DNA of 64,000 nt. It comes from Ceratodon purpureus. Taxonomy: Eukaryota; Streptophyta; Bryopsida; Pseudoditrichales; Ditrichaceae. The DNA is taken from positions 18,323,357 to 18,387,356 of the forward strand of contig CM026424.1 of assembly GCA_014871385.1 (NCBI GenBank), read 5' to 3'. Under the pieces are notes generated by a model that was not told the origin of the DNA, made no database searches, and saw nothing but the letters and a program-made list of their open reading frames with translations. The position numbers were made by a program, and so were the translations under genes. This document shows, piece by piece, positions 36,740 through 48,122 of this stretch. The stretch's first letter is position 1. Each line of letters opens with the position of its first letter.

Positions 36740-39700
36740 TTAAGTAAAATCTAATGTATACAAATCTTAAAATGATATACAAGTATATTCAAGTATATAC
36801 GAAATACATTGTTAAAAATAATAGTATTAGATTATAGAATTTAATTCATTTCTCATGGCAAATTATATACGTTTTTTAGAATATTGAATTTTTAATATTT
36901 AATCATGAGACGCAAATATTTGAACCATGGTATGCCTTGTGTGATAGGCATGGGGTGAAAGTACGTTGACCTAAATGTAAGCCTAATTTTCTTAAAGTAC
37001 ATGATAGTATCATAATCAAATTATAATATAATAAAATAGTATAGTATATCAAGGCTCTAATATTTTTATTTGCAATTTTATATTTAATTATTGATTAAAA
37101 TATGAGAATAATAAAACAATATTCAAGTATATACAAATCTAAAAATGATACACAAATATATTCAAGTATATATACGAAGTACATTGTTAAAAATAAAAGT
37201 ATTAAATTATAGAAATCAATTCATTTATTATGGCAAATTCTTTATATTTTTTAAAAGGTTTATGGTTAATTATATTTATTCCTGAGAAGCGAATATTTAA
37301 ACCATGGTATGCCTTGAATGGTAGGCATGGAAATTACACAAACCTTAATCAATTCATTAATGTTCTACCTTGAGTTCTATTTGTACAATTTTAGTACATT
37401 CTAATAAGAAAGTGGAATGTTTGGTTCATTCATTTTTTTAAAAAAACTCATAAATTATGGATTCAAATGAAACGTTTTAAACCAATGATCATAATTATAG
37501 TTGTAGTATTAATATATATTATCGGGAAAGGCTCTAGATGCTTGTCTAAGCTTACAATCCCATAAATCAATTCTTTAATAATAAATAAAAATGACACATT
37601 TAAGTAAATCCGGACTTTCGGAAGCCCACATCGGTCAAAGTCCCGTTACCGAGTCTGGTCAAAGTCCCGTGCGTTACTCTGGAACATTCGGCTTTCCGCT
37701 CATGCTGCTTCATAAGCATAAGTTCCTTTGGGCGACGAAACAGTTGTTTCATTCTTAGTTTCCCTTCTATTTCATTTACTTGTAGTTCATTTGCTGTGAT
37801 GAGGAGGTCGGGCGGTGGTTTTAGGGTGTCAAGTTACCCGCAAGATGAGTGGGAGGTGGTTGTTTTTCCACAAGGAGTGGAGGAGCTTCGTCCCTGGTTT
37901 ATGGCTGTGGAACGCGCCCGTGGTCGCGGCGTGGAGATTCCCCCGTGGAACCTCATTGCACGCCTAATGCAGCCCAGTGTTGAGTGGGATTGGACTATTG
38001 CACATGGTCTAGAGCAACTGGAGATTATGAACGCCTCGAACATCAAGTTTCCCCTCACCTCCGGCGAGGGCTTCTCTCTGCCTGATTCTAATGAGGAGGG
38101 GAGCGAAGATTTGGGGAGCCCACCACATGAATGAGTAGGTGAATTGTTATCTCCTCAGAACCCTTGACCTTGTCCTCAGTTTGATGTTTTCATAATAATA
38201 GATTGCGTTTGCTGTATGTGGTGCGCAGCATTGTAGTGGCTCATGCTGTGTTCGTTCTGATTGTTAGGAGGATGAGTCCTTGCTTTTGACATGCACTTTT
38301 CCGTTTTGAACCCTAAACATCATACCATCTGATCCTGTTTTATCTTTTCTCCAGAACTCGCAGGCATCTTCCATATACTTCTACGATTTTACTTTTTGCT
38401 GCTATTCAACTCAGATATGGAATGGGGACTCCAGGAGTAGTTAGCACAACCGTTAGATTATACAGTATTTGGAAACCGTAGATGTGAAAAGAGATGACTT
38501 TCATCTTTTGGTAACTTTTGCTGATGGTATTCACCGTGTGGATTGTAAACAATTTCTGGAATGGAATGCCTTCAAAACAGGGCTCTTCTAGACGAAAACT
38601 AGTGTTTCATCTGATGCTTTCATATTTCAATATTTCGTATTCTTATATGTCCATGCTAACTAGTAAATGTAGTAGTAAATTTCGTTTGAATCTATGAATT
38701 ATGAATTTTGTATTTTAAAATTATGCAAATGAAGCAAGCATTCCACTTTCTTATTAGAATGTAATAAAATTGTAAAAATATTAGTCAAGGTAGAACGTGA
38801 AAGAATTGATTAAAACTATTGTAATATACATGCTAATCATACAAGGCATACCATGGTTAAAATATTCGCTTCTCATGAATAAATATAAAAAACCCTAAAC
38901 CTTCTAAAAAATATAAATAATTTGCCATAATAAATGAATTTAATTCTAGAATTCAATACTATTATTTTTAACAATGTACTCCATATATATACTTGAATAT
39001 ACTTATATATCATTTTTAGATTTGTATATAGATTTGAATATAGATTATAATTCTAGTATTATTATCATTAATTAAATATAAAATTGTAAATGAATATATT
39101 AGTATCTTAGTAAACTATACTATATTATTATATTATAAATAAATTATGATATCAACATGTACTTTAGGAATATGATGACAACATTTATGTAAATATGTTT
39201 CCAATTAGAGTTTATGAAATTCATTTTCATTGCTAATAGTGTAACCATATTTGATGCTTTAGTCAAATAATTACAAACTATTATTACATAAAAAAAAAAT
39301 GTACATTTTCATCCTTTACAATTGATCATAATTTGTCCACTTCGAAGCTCGAAATTGTGTATTTTTTCAAAACATCCAAAATTGCGTGCAATTTCTTTTG
39401 AATAGAATTTTAATTTATAAACCCTATTTGTTTATTCTATATTATAATATTTCCATATCTTACTGTAAATTTAGTACCGGGGAGGCTAAAAGCTAATAAA
39501 GACAATAAAAAAACATACTTCTCTATCTTTCATTCATAGATATTCAGAAATCTAAATCTAATGTAGATTCACAAATTTATATGAATCCATGTATAATCAA
39601 AAAGCAATACCAACTGTACATAATGCAAGCATGTTTTGAACCATTGTAAAAAATTACCAATCCTTTTCATCTGAATAAAAAAAAAATGAGTTCCCTATCC

Positions 39701-40215
39701 TCGTACTTTAATCATTAATTAAATATGATATTCTAAATGAATATATTAGTACCTTAGTATACTATAATAATTTATTATATTATTGATAAATTATGATACT
39801 AACATGTACTTTAAGAGTATGATGAAAACATTGATGTAAATATGTTTCCTATTAGTTTATAGTGAATTCCTTTCATTGCTTATTAGAGTATTAACTTCAT
39901 AGATCCAAACTAGGATTATTGTGTTAATTAAATTTAAAGACGTCTCATATACGATTAATATTAGTAAAGATAAAATATACGTTAAAAAAGTAGAATATTT
40001 CCTACTCATGAATATTTGTAGTTTTGTAGAAATTAAGTTTCTCTTATAAGAAACTAATTCGTACAAAAATATTAGATTCTCTTGACCATAATATTAAAGT
40101 AATGTAATTGCACCTTAGTAGATAATAATGAATATTTACAAAATTTTAAATATTTGCTTCTCATGAATAAATATAAAAATTTCAATTCTCTAAAAATTGT
40201 TATTAATTTGCCTAG
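36740..40215. repeat. AT-rich core with multiple direct and inverted copies of a roughly 440-bp repeat
   Basis: A block containing ACCATGGTATGCCTTG and a run reading AAGTACATTGTTAAAAATA occurs in direct orientation at about 36740-36960 and 37120-37330, and inverted at about 38830-39030. A second block (containing ACATGTACTTTA) is at about 39070-39180 and 39710-39830, and inverted at about 36985-37080. The best pair of long inverted arms is about 36990-37470 against 38690-39170. They share, inverted, GTACATTCTAATAAGAAAG / CTTTCTTATTAGAATGTAA. A partial further copy is at about 40135-40200. Confidence 0.7.
37799..38134 (+). CDS. Hypothetical 112-aa protein between the inverted arms
   Basis: A GC-rich open frame in an otherwise AT-rich island, beginning MRRSGGGFRVSSYPQDEWEV and ending in an acidic tail (DSNEEGSEDLGSPPHE). 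The middle (RGVEIPPWNLIARLMQPSVE) looks helical. No family recognised. Just upstream, GGTCAAAGTCCCGT occurs twice (about 37634 and 37659). It sits almost centrally between the long inverted arms, so it may be cargo of a nested element. The ATG at 37799 is chosen because the frame has no earlier ATG. Confidence 0.45.
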   Translation: MRRSGGGFRVSSYPQDEWEVVVFPQGVEELRPWFMAVERARGRGVEIPPWNLIARLMQPSVEWDWTIAHGLEQLEIMNASNIKFPLTSGEGFSLPDSNEEGSEDLGSPPHE

Positions 40216-40341
40216 TTAGATTTTGTGCTTGCTCAAGTGTCTATACCATTTTATAATATCATATATTAATACTACAACAATGTTGTCCATTGATATAGGA
40301 CAATACATTTGAATCCATAAAATGAGGATTCTATTTTTCGA

Positions 40342-40353
40342 ATATATATAAAA
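40342..40353 (+). promoter_or_regulatory. TATA-box candidate for the right-arm gene cluster
   Basis: ATATATATAAAAG lies in the spacer about 100 bp before the sequence turns abruptly GC-rich (from about 40455). That GC-rich stretch is the probable untranslated leader of the ParB/methyltransferase-like gene. Position and motif are suggestive only. Confidence 0.35.
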
Positions 40354-40454
40354 GAGTAAGAAAATTAAGTTCCGTTTCTGTATTTGAGAAAACCAAAAAA
40401 ATATTTGCTGAACGAAACTTAAAATAAAAAGGTAGAAAACAGTAAAAAAAAGTG

Positions 40455-41786
40455 AAACCTGCGGGGACGGGGTAGTGAACCCCGCGGTGACGGGGCCAGG
40501 GGATATGGCGGCGCGGTCATGGGTCAGTGCGAGGGGGAGGAGCTCATCCCCACCGCGACCTCGTCCACAGAGTGTTTCTTTGTTTCCTCCCTTTCTCTGT
40601 CTGTGTCTGTGTCTGCGCTCGTTTCTTTGTAGTGGCGGGAATATATTCCGTGAGAGACTGTGTAGTAGAGTTGTTTTGCGCGAGTTTTCAGGGCTTCCTC
40701 TGCTCCATTTCCTTCCTCTAGAGTGTGTGACTTCTATGTTTGAAGTACTGTTTGTCTCTAGGGTGTAGGTTTTAGGGTGACGGTTTCAAATGTAAATGCG
40801 CGGAGGGAGTTGACAGTGTTTTGCGCTTGAGCTTGTGCTTATTCGAGTTGTTTCACGGATCTCTGTTAGGTTTTCCTGTGCTGGGTTCTTCCTCGCTCTG
40901 TAGGGTTTAGGTGTATTTCATATCTGTCGTTCTTGTGCGAACTTCTTCGGTGCTCTGTGGAGGCGTGCGGTTTGGATTGGGGTTTCGGGAGGGGTGGAAA
41001 ACAGTCTTGCGGCGCTAAATATCAGGTGCGTAATTGATCGTGCCTGTGGTTTCTTTTTTCTTTCAGTTCAATTCCATTGAATTTCGCAATTTAGGGTCTT
41101 GTCAATTGAGTTTTTTCGTTTTTTTTTTGTTTCAATTATAATTCTTTGGCATGATCTCGCTAGTTTAGGATTAGCATCCTGTAATTTTCGTACTGAATTC
41201 TGAATTGCGTGTGTCTGTTTATGTTCGTACTCTTTATGTGTTGTATGTGTGTTTTCTGTGGAAGAATTCTGTTTTGATCTCGTATTCTGTGTGTGTTCGA
41301 ATTTAGACTTCTGTTTGTGTTTGAATTATGAATTGGTTCGTCTACTGTGTGTGTCTGTTTATGTACGAATTCAGAATTGTGTTCGTGTCCTGTCTGTGTA
41401 TCTTCGGTTTCGAAATCTGAATAATGTTCGTTTTTGGTACGTGTGTGTATGTTTGAGATTTAATGTGTGGTTCTCAACAGGATTGTGTGAGTGCATGTGT
41501 GTACCATAAGAAAAACAATAGCATATTCCTTGCAGTTAGGTTAATTGATGTCGAGGTTGTAGTTATGTTGAGAACAGATTTGCTACGTTGCATTAATTTT
41601 GGCGCCAATGTTTTGAGCCATATGTGTATGTGTTATGGTAATCTGAACGACTTTGCTTATATTAGAATCTTCTGAAAAAGAATCCAATTACATTTGTACT
41701 TTTCTCCCGTATTTTTCGGTAGCAATCTTGAACGTTTCTAATATTTATCCCATCTTCTGATCCTCTGCAACCATTTCTTTTTGCAG
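40455..41786 (+). promoter_or_regulatory. Predicted 5'-UTR exon and first leader intron of the 1253-aa gene
   Basis: A GC-rich leader (40455 to about 41023) ends at a donor AAATATCAG/GTGCGT. It is followed by T-rich, GTGTGT-rich intron-like sequence and the acceptor TTTCTTTTTGCAG at 41786. Open frames inside (40475-40768, 41249-41509) are low-complexity and not considered genes. A short GC-rich hairpin (GGGGTAGTGAACCCC) is near 40470. Confidence 0.4.
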
Positions 41787-41842
41787 GCAAAACACGTTTG
41801 CCATAATTTCCAAGAGAGAAACAGGAGCTAATTCATCTGGAA

Positions 41843-44800
41843 ATGGCGGATAGGTATAAAACCAAATGCCAATATCATATACTCCTCATGAAAAAGGCTT
41901 GACTGCAGTGCTGCAATGTCAAATTCAACAAAAACAGAGAATAATGCAATATATTTTTCATAAAACTGACGGAAATTCGATCATAAAAGCCAACAGTTTA
42001 GCTCGACTCGAGCTAAACTGGAGGTACAACTCTCCTCCACATCCTGGGAGTTGTACCTCCAGTTTAGCTCGAGTCGAGCTAAACTGTAGGGCTCCCATGC
42101 TCAAAGCCCAAGCAGTTTAGCTCGACTCGAGCTAAACTGCAAGGCTCCCATGCTTAATCCCAACAAGTTTAGCTCGACTCGAGCTAAACGGCTTGGGCTT
42201 TCAGCACGGGAGCCTTGCAGTTTAGCTCGAGTCGAGCTAAACTGCTGGGATTCAATGGTCAAAGCCAAAGCAGTTTAGCTCGAGTCGAGCTAAACTTGTT
42301 CGGCGCCATGCTCAAAGCCCAAGCAGTTTAGCTCGAGTCGAGCTAAACATCTTGGGTATAAGCATGGCATCCCAGCAGTTTAGCTCGACTCGAGCTAAAC
42401 TGCTTGGGCTTTGAGCATGGGTGTCCAGCAGTTTAGCTCGACTCGAGCTAAACTGCAAGGCTCCCATGGTCAAAGCCCAAGCAGTTTAGCTCGACTCGAG
42501 CTAAACTGCAAGGCTCCCATGCTGAAAGCCCAAGCCGTTTAGCTCGACTCGAGCTAAACTGCAGGGATGCCATCGGTTACTTAATTAATAGAATAAACAT
42601 TTAGCTCGAATCGAGCTAAATGGCTTTGAATTTGTCTAATGGTAAATGTCTCCTCCTTGCAGTGAGGAGAAAGCAAGGGTAACTGAGGCGCTACGACATT
42701 TCTTCAAGCCTGTTCCTATATCTGATTCAGATGACGATGACGGGGATGACTCAAGCTCATACGAGCCGTGGACCTTCAAAGACCCCACGAAGGTCAAACA
42801 TTGGACTCTGCGATGGGTTGCATACACCCCATATCTTACCTTCGCAACCATTTTCAAGGGTGAAGTCGATGATCCCCACGTCATCGACATGGATACAAAG
42901 GTCACCGAGTGTGACAATAAGGGAAAAGACGAAATCAGGATCCTCTGCTCATCTACCGGGGCTAATCCATACCTCTTCTCCATAGTAGTAGACGTAGCGG
43001 AGAACCTCTTCGACCCCATTTCCTTAATGGAAAGTTTGTCCAATTCACCTTTCGAGGAGATAGTGTCCACGATGAGACAAGAAATACTGGACAAGAAATG
43101 GGCAACAAAGGATGGACGAACTCTCGGGGCGAAATCCCTAGCGTGGAAACTGAGGAATGTCGTCTGCACCCTTGCTCTCCGCGCAACGGAGGCAAAGGTG
43201 AAGCAGAACCTCGGAAAATCTCAAGTTGACGTCTCTGGAGTGACAGCAACCGGGAGTCACATGGGGAGCCAACAGACAGGACGCAGTAGGGGGAGAGCGA
43301 TAGTTCCATCCCAAAGCCGAGGCGCTTCTGCAACTCCCACGCCCCACTCACCATTGAAGAAGAAAGGACTCGAGAAGAAAACTGACAAGCCAAAGCCCAA
43401 GAAGGACTTGCTCTTATCTGCGGAGGACTTGGCAACAAGTTTGAACTCTGTTCTCGGGGAACTCCCCAAGGTGAACAAGGCTGGAGAGATCCTGGACTTC
43501 GACAACGCCAATCGCATTTACCAGAATTTCTTTTCAGATTGCCAGGACGAGTTTGTCTTCAAAACGAATGGGCAACCAAAGAAGTTCAGTGTGGACGTGA
43601 CGCGGTGCAAGCCCGCACCGGCCGCATGGACTATCCGTGCGTATGAGAAGCGGGGCATGGAGGAGATGAAGAATTACCTGGTCAACATGCCTGATAGGGG
43701 TCAAAAGCAAACCCTGTGTCTGATGCCAGACACAAAGGCTCGACCTCAACAAGAATCGGATCTGGAAGGCTGTGAATTCCACATCATTAACGGGCAACAC
43801 AGCGTGGCGGCGTCCAAATCTCTCATCGAGGATAACGCCAGTGAGGAGTTGTTGAGGGACTTCAGGAGGTGGGATGCGTACATCGTGTGGACGAAGGATC
43901 ATGATAAGCTGCGAAAGATCTCAGCATTCTATAATCGGGTGAACCATCTCGCACCCTTCAAGCCAACTTGGGCGAGCAATATACTTGCCGCTAGAAAAGT
44001 GTGGGAGAAATATGGTAAGCCCCAAAAGAAAAATGCTGCCGCTGGTGCTGCGGACCGCAGGAGTACAGGTCCGAAAAGTAATCCAGCTTCGAAGACATAC
44101 GAGGTAAGTTCACTGATTCATTAGCATTGGCAGTTTAGCTCGACTCGAGCTAAACTTCCTGCAGTTTAGCTCGAGTCGAGCTAAACATTGATAATCTTTT
44201 TCGTTTTCAATATTCTGGTATATCTCGATCAATTTAGCTCGAGTCGAGCTAAAGAATAGTTCCGAGACAGCATCATCTAAGGTTTCTTCCTGTGAGTATG
44301 CAGAACTTTTTGAATGCTATCAGGGAGCGCTTCGCTATGATCGATGTGGCGAAGCATCAAGCCATGGTGGCGAAGAAGGGAGGGAAGAACACAATCTCCC
44401 TAACAAACGAGCTGTTTATCATCACATCCAGTGATGAAACATGGGACCTGTGGAAGGAGGTGATCGCGTCTGCGGCATGTGGTGGACTCATTGATCCCGA
44501 CAGCGAACCTCCACATAAGAAATTCTATGAGAGGAAGGGGTTCGTTCCGGACAAGGATGGGACGCTTCCGAGGGAGTTCTTCAAATGGCTCGGGAACTTG
44601 ACAGAGGCAGATCACCAGAAGATGTGTAAGCACATCCTGCATAAGTCTGGGCCAAGTCGGAAGTACACATATCCGAAGGTGACCATCAAGCAGAATACGA
44701 GTGTATTGGAGGACTGCTACTCGGTCAAGGAGTGGGCGGAGCGGAGAAAACGTAAGGCTGTAGCTCAAGCGGAGTTCAACAACATTAATCCAACGCTCCA

Positions 44801-46748
44801 TTTATTCAAGAGAGACGGCCTTGATGTACCCGCTTGGAAGCACTTCAAGAAGACTTACTTTGTCTCCAAGGAGTCGAAGCACGTTCTGCTTGATTGGGGT
44901 ATTCCAGACTCGTACTGGACTAACTCCAGAGCTACACAGTTCCGCAACAAGACGGCCAAGGATCTCTCCCCATATGCGGTTGAGTTCTTCAAAACCTTCC
45001 TGAAGGTTCGACATGCGTTTAAGTGTCCTTCAGCTGAGATGTGGTTCCTCCCATTCGTCAGGGAGCCTCGACTGTCCTTCGGATCCTGGCCCTCCGATAT
45101 ATGGAGGTTGGCGGGCGGCGCACTCACATTCGGAATCATCGACTTCCGGTTCCTCCCAACCTACAAGACGAGGCAGAACTACACTTTGGAGAACCCCTTC
45201 TTCATGGAGTTCTTCAATATGATCGAAGAGTATGGGCAGCCCCAGTTTAACGATGTTCGGCACTGGCTACTCATTTGCGGAGACGATGAGGACTTCGCCC
45301 AGGTGCTCACTTGGGTGGAGCGAAACACCTTGAGTGGTCGCAGAAGAGTCCCTTCTGAGTATTTACCCGCTCCTAACGAGCGACTTGGCGGACACCCCCC
45401 AAAGAGCAGAATCGCGATGGAACCCGTCAAACTCCTGTTTCTCATTGATGATAATTTACTTGAGAACGTCGGGTCAACGCCAGAACCTCTGAGCGAGTAC
45501 AGAACTCCGGACCACCCACTGTACAAGGACAACAGGAAGTTCAACGAAAGGAGGTACGCAATGTATCCATCCGAGTTAAGGATGGAGTTCTACCTGCAGG
45601 TCCTCGACACTTTCCGCAGTACTGGGGTGGCGATTTATCAGCTCTATGCGGGAACGAAGTCCCTCATAGCCGCCGCGGTAAGTTTCCACACTTTAGGTCG
45701 AGTCGAGTTAAATCGTTCCACTGTTTTGATCACATGCACCATGTATGCACACACTTCCACACTTTAGCTCGAGTCGAGCTAACCGTGTTTACCTTGTCTT
45801 TGTTTTCTTCAGATGCTCTCGATCTCGTCTTTCGTGGTCGCGGACGATAGTGACTCTCCTCATATGGTCGAAGCTCAGGCACTTGGATTAACTCTGGACC
45901 CAACCGATTTTAGTGTCGACGCTTATTTTGTCGATAAGGAACGGTTTCCGGAATACGGCAGAGCCGTGCGGAAAGGGAAAGGCAGAGCTGCGGAGGAGGG
46001 TGACGATGTTGATCTGGAGGAGGATGCCCCCACCGAGGAACAGACTCCCTCCTCCAGTGCTGCGGACATTAGCAATGAGAGCGATGCTCCGCCTTCTGAT
46101 CCGGTAAGTCAGACAGCATCTGAGGGTGGAGTGGGGAGAAGACTCGAGTTTCCAGACGTCGACATTACACGTACGGACGATGAGAGACCGGGTTCTGCAC
46201 CGGAGCTGGGATCCGGAAGTGGGAGAAAGACTGCCGCTGCGCGAAGTACTGGAAAGCCGGCTCAGAAGAAAAAGAGGGTCAATCCTCCAGCTCGGCAAGC
46301 CTCCCCGTTGGGGAGAGCCGCTCCCGATCCGGATATTCAAGCTATTCTCGCAGAATTGCAGGCGACCAAGGACAGGAATCAAGCATTACAAGATCGGATG
46401 GCACAGCAGGAAAAGGATATAGAGAAGACCGTGCAGGCGGCACTGCAGAATGTTCTGCAAGGCATGGGTAGTGCCACTCTTTTCCCGAATGCGGGTCCAG
46501 TTCTGCCCAATGTCCAGCCGATAGGTAGTGCCCTGCCTACTTCGCGAGTACTTGAGATTTTGGGCTCCCCTACTGGTGGTGCAAAATTGCCAGAGTCGGA
46601 TCCGAGTCCCGCATCAGTGCCTGAGCCAAGCCATCATTCCACCGACCAGGTCATGCGTGACCGTAGTCCCAGTCCTCCCCGTTCTCCCTCCCACAATCAG
46701 ACTCAGGGAGATGCTCCCGAGACATCTTCAGGTCCCTCCCAAACTTAG
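41843..46748 (+). CDS. ParB-like plus degenerate amino-methyltransferase-like protein, 1253 aa, four coding exons
   Basis: Coding exons are 41843-41853, 42663-44103, 44304-45677 and 45813-46748 (stop TAG), all in phase with GT-AG borders. The first exon gives MAD and splices as AG/T to read MADSEEKARVTEAL. Residues about 1-200 are unassigned, followed by a basic Ser/Pro linker. Residues about 290-480 contain FHIINGQHSVAAS near 379, matching the 'DGxHRxxA' strand-turn-helix of ParB/sulfiredoxin-fold domains. Residues about 485-960 end in YPSELRMEFYLQVLDTFRST then YQLYAGTKSLIAAA, spliced to MLSISSFVVADDSD. This has the layout 'KPxxLLExLIxxFSxPGxxVxDPFxGSGTTxxAA' of N4/N6 amino-methyltransferases, but the SAM loop is altered and no DPPY-type motif is seen. 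A coiled coil (about 1118-1155) and a Pro/Ser tail follow. Fusion of these two domains is known in prokaryotic and phage proteins. Splicing is strong; domain calls are inference. Confidence 0.68.
41854..42662 (+). repeat. Palindrome array B: twelve palindromes inside intron 1 of the 1253-aa gene
   Basis: Eleven AGTTTAGCTCGA-(G/C)-inverse units start at about 41997, 42061, 42114, 42167, 42219, 42271, 42325, 42377, 42429, 42482 and 42536, at about 53-bp spacing. A twelfth, diverged unit (central A) is at about 42601. Spacers are copies, in both orientations, of a block like AAGGCTCCCATGCTCAAAGC. The intron is bounded by AG/GTATAA at 41854 and CCTTGCAG at 42662. The central base on the plus strand runs C,G,C,C,G,G,G,C,C,C,C,A. 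Confidence 0.93.
44132..44253 (+). repeat. Three palindromes inside intron 2
   Basis: Copies at 44132-44156, 44164-44186 and 44233-44253, all of the TTTAGCTCGA arm type, lie within the 200-bp intron 44104-44303. Confidence 0.93.
45692..45782 (+). repeat. Two palindromes inside intron 3
   Basis: Copies at 45692-45712 (TTTAGGTCGA arm on the left, TTAAA variant on the right) and 45763-45782. Both lie in the 135-bp intron 45678-45812, leaving almost no other intron sequence. Confidence 0.9.
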
Positions 46749-46850
46749 ATTTTTTGAACTCGGAATTTTGTAGATGAGGTGTTAATACCGGAGTAGTTCA
46801 CTGAAATGTGCATTTTGTACCAAAACGATTGTAATTAATACAAATGGGCT

Positions 46851-46873
46851 GTTTAGCTCGACCCGAGCTAAAC
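46851..46873. repeat. Single palindrome between the 1253-aa gene and the HAD gene
   Basis: GTTTAGCTCGA with its inverse, centre changed to CCC. It lies 100 bp after the stop codon of the upstream gene and before the first recognisable exon of the next. Confidence 0.9.
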
Positions 46874-47008
46874 TGTTCAACTTTTTACCAATCCCTTCTA
46901 TGTCACGTTCTTTGATCACTCTCTGATGATTCTATAGTTCTCTTGCAATGCCCAGGTCACGAAGTGAATGAGGAAGTGGAAGATCTTCGGATCCTGGATG
47001 ATGTTGTC

Positions 47009-48122
47009 ATGGCCCAAACTGCGGATGAGCCTGGACGCACAAATATGGATTTAGATGTCACGGCCCAGTGTTCTCTGACCTTGCCAACGTGCGTAGAGGT
47101 CATTCCTAACGATCAACCTCAGAATTCATTAGGGTCGATGGGTCCTGTGGAGGATCGGGATGTTGTAGAAGGCCAAGCCGAGGATGCTCAGGTATTTCAT
47201 CTATCATTATATCTCGTTGCACTATTTCCTTCGAGAATGACTTGCCTTGCGACTGTCCTTATTGTATCATTCGTATAACCCCGTCCTAGTATAATATAGT
47301 AATGTCCATCTGTCATCGGTATTTCCTCTCCAGGTGCGCGAGGCATCTGGATGTGACGTAAGTTCTAGTGAAGAATTGAGTCCTGTCCCGACAAGACCTC
47401 AGAGTGGTTGGTTGAACGTTGTCCTCGACCTTAATGGAATACTATGCTCCAGTACTCCTAATTGGCCTGGAAAATCATTCGTTAGCCATGACCTTAGCAT
47501 CCACTCAGCGTCCAAGCCAGCAGTCGTGGGCCCCAAGCTTGTTTGTGTCAGGCCCAATTGCGCTGAATTCCTTCGTCGGTTGTCAGCATTCGCAACCATA
47601 ACCGTCTGGAGTTCGATGAAGACTTCGACGACAAAAATGATCTGCGACTATATGTTTGGTCCGATTCGTCCTATCTATCCGCTCAGAATTCTAGGTCAAG
47701 AGGACTGTCAGAGAGTTCCTATGGGCGTAGATTTTCGAGGTCGTCCGATATATATGAAGGAACCCGGGACTCAGAAGGACATCTTCCTGAAGCCGATGTC
47801 CGATGGTCTCTTCCGTAAATTTGGTGGCATATATTCCGAAGCCAACACCATTTTCATCGACGACAGCCCGATCAAGCACTGTCAGAATAATTCTTACAAT
47901 GTCCTTCTACTCTCCACTTGGAACAACCAGAATCCCGATGCCGCAGATGATCGTTTTTTGTTGTCGAAACTTTTGCCATATCTTGTAGACCTACACCACT
48001 TTGTGGGGACAATCGCTAGATTCAGGGCCGAGCGTCCGATCGGGAAGAAAATGTATTATGATGACCGTTCTACCTGTGAACGATACGCTAAGATTAATGA
48101 GGCAATTAGTCGTAGACCATAA
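47009..48122 (+). CDS. NIF/FCP1-type HAD-family protein with altered DxN motif
   Basis: Two exons are visible: one ending at about 47190 (GAGGATGCTCAG/GTATTT) and 47334-48122 (stop TAA). The first is acidic (VVMAQTADEPGRTNMDLDV). Its coding part may begin at the ATG at 47009 or in an unseen upstream exon joined at about 46955. The second exon has HAD motif I as VVLDLNGILC, motif II-like TITVWSSMKTS, and motif III/IV IFIDDSPIKHCQNN with a conserved C-terminal LLSTWNNQNPDAADDRFL. This is the order of NIF/FCP1-like (CTD-phosphatase-like) proteins. The catalytic nucleophile Asp is kept, but the second Asp of DxDx(T/V) is Asn, as in some plant relatives (from memory). Activity may therefore be altered or lost. 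Its role in the element is unknown. Confidence 0.72.

Noticed and set aside
40475..41675. Four plus-strand ORFs of 60-100 codons
   Set aside because: Cys/Val/Phe-rich low-complexity translations of a leader exon and a TG-rich intron.
41994..42620. CRISPR array
   Set aside because: Units are palindromes with related, not unique, spacers in a plant intron; no Cas genes; period and structure differ.
42646..42662. Start codon of the 492-codon frame at 42646 (MSPPC...) as the true start
   Set aside because: The bases are a splice acceptor tract (CTCCTCCTTGCAG). Splicing from ATGGCGGATAG at 41843-41853 gives an in-phase start with the palindrome array as intron.
42636..43169. Minus-strand 177-codon ORF, and other long antisense frames at 42962-43438 and 45888-46382
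   Set aside because: They are shadows of the 1253-aa gene, whose plus frame has splice sites and motifs.
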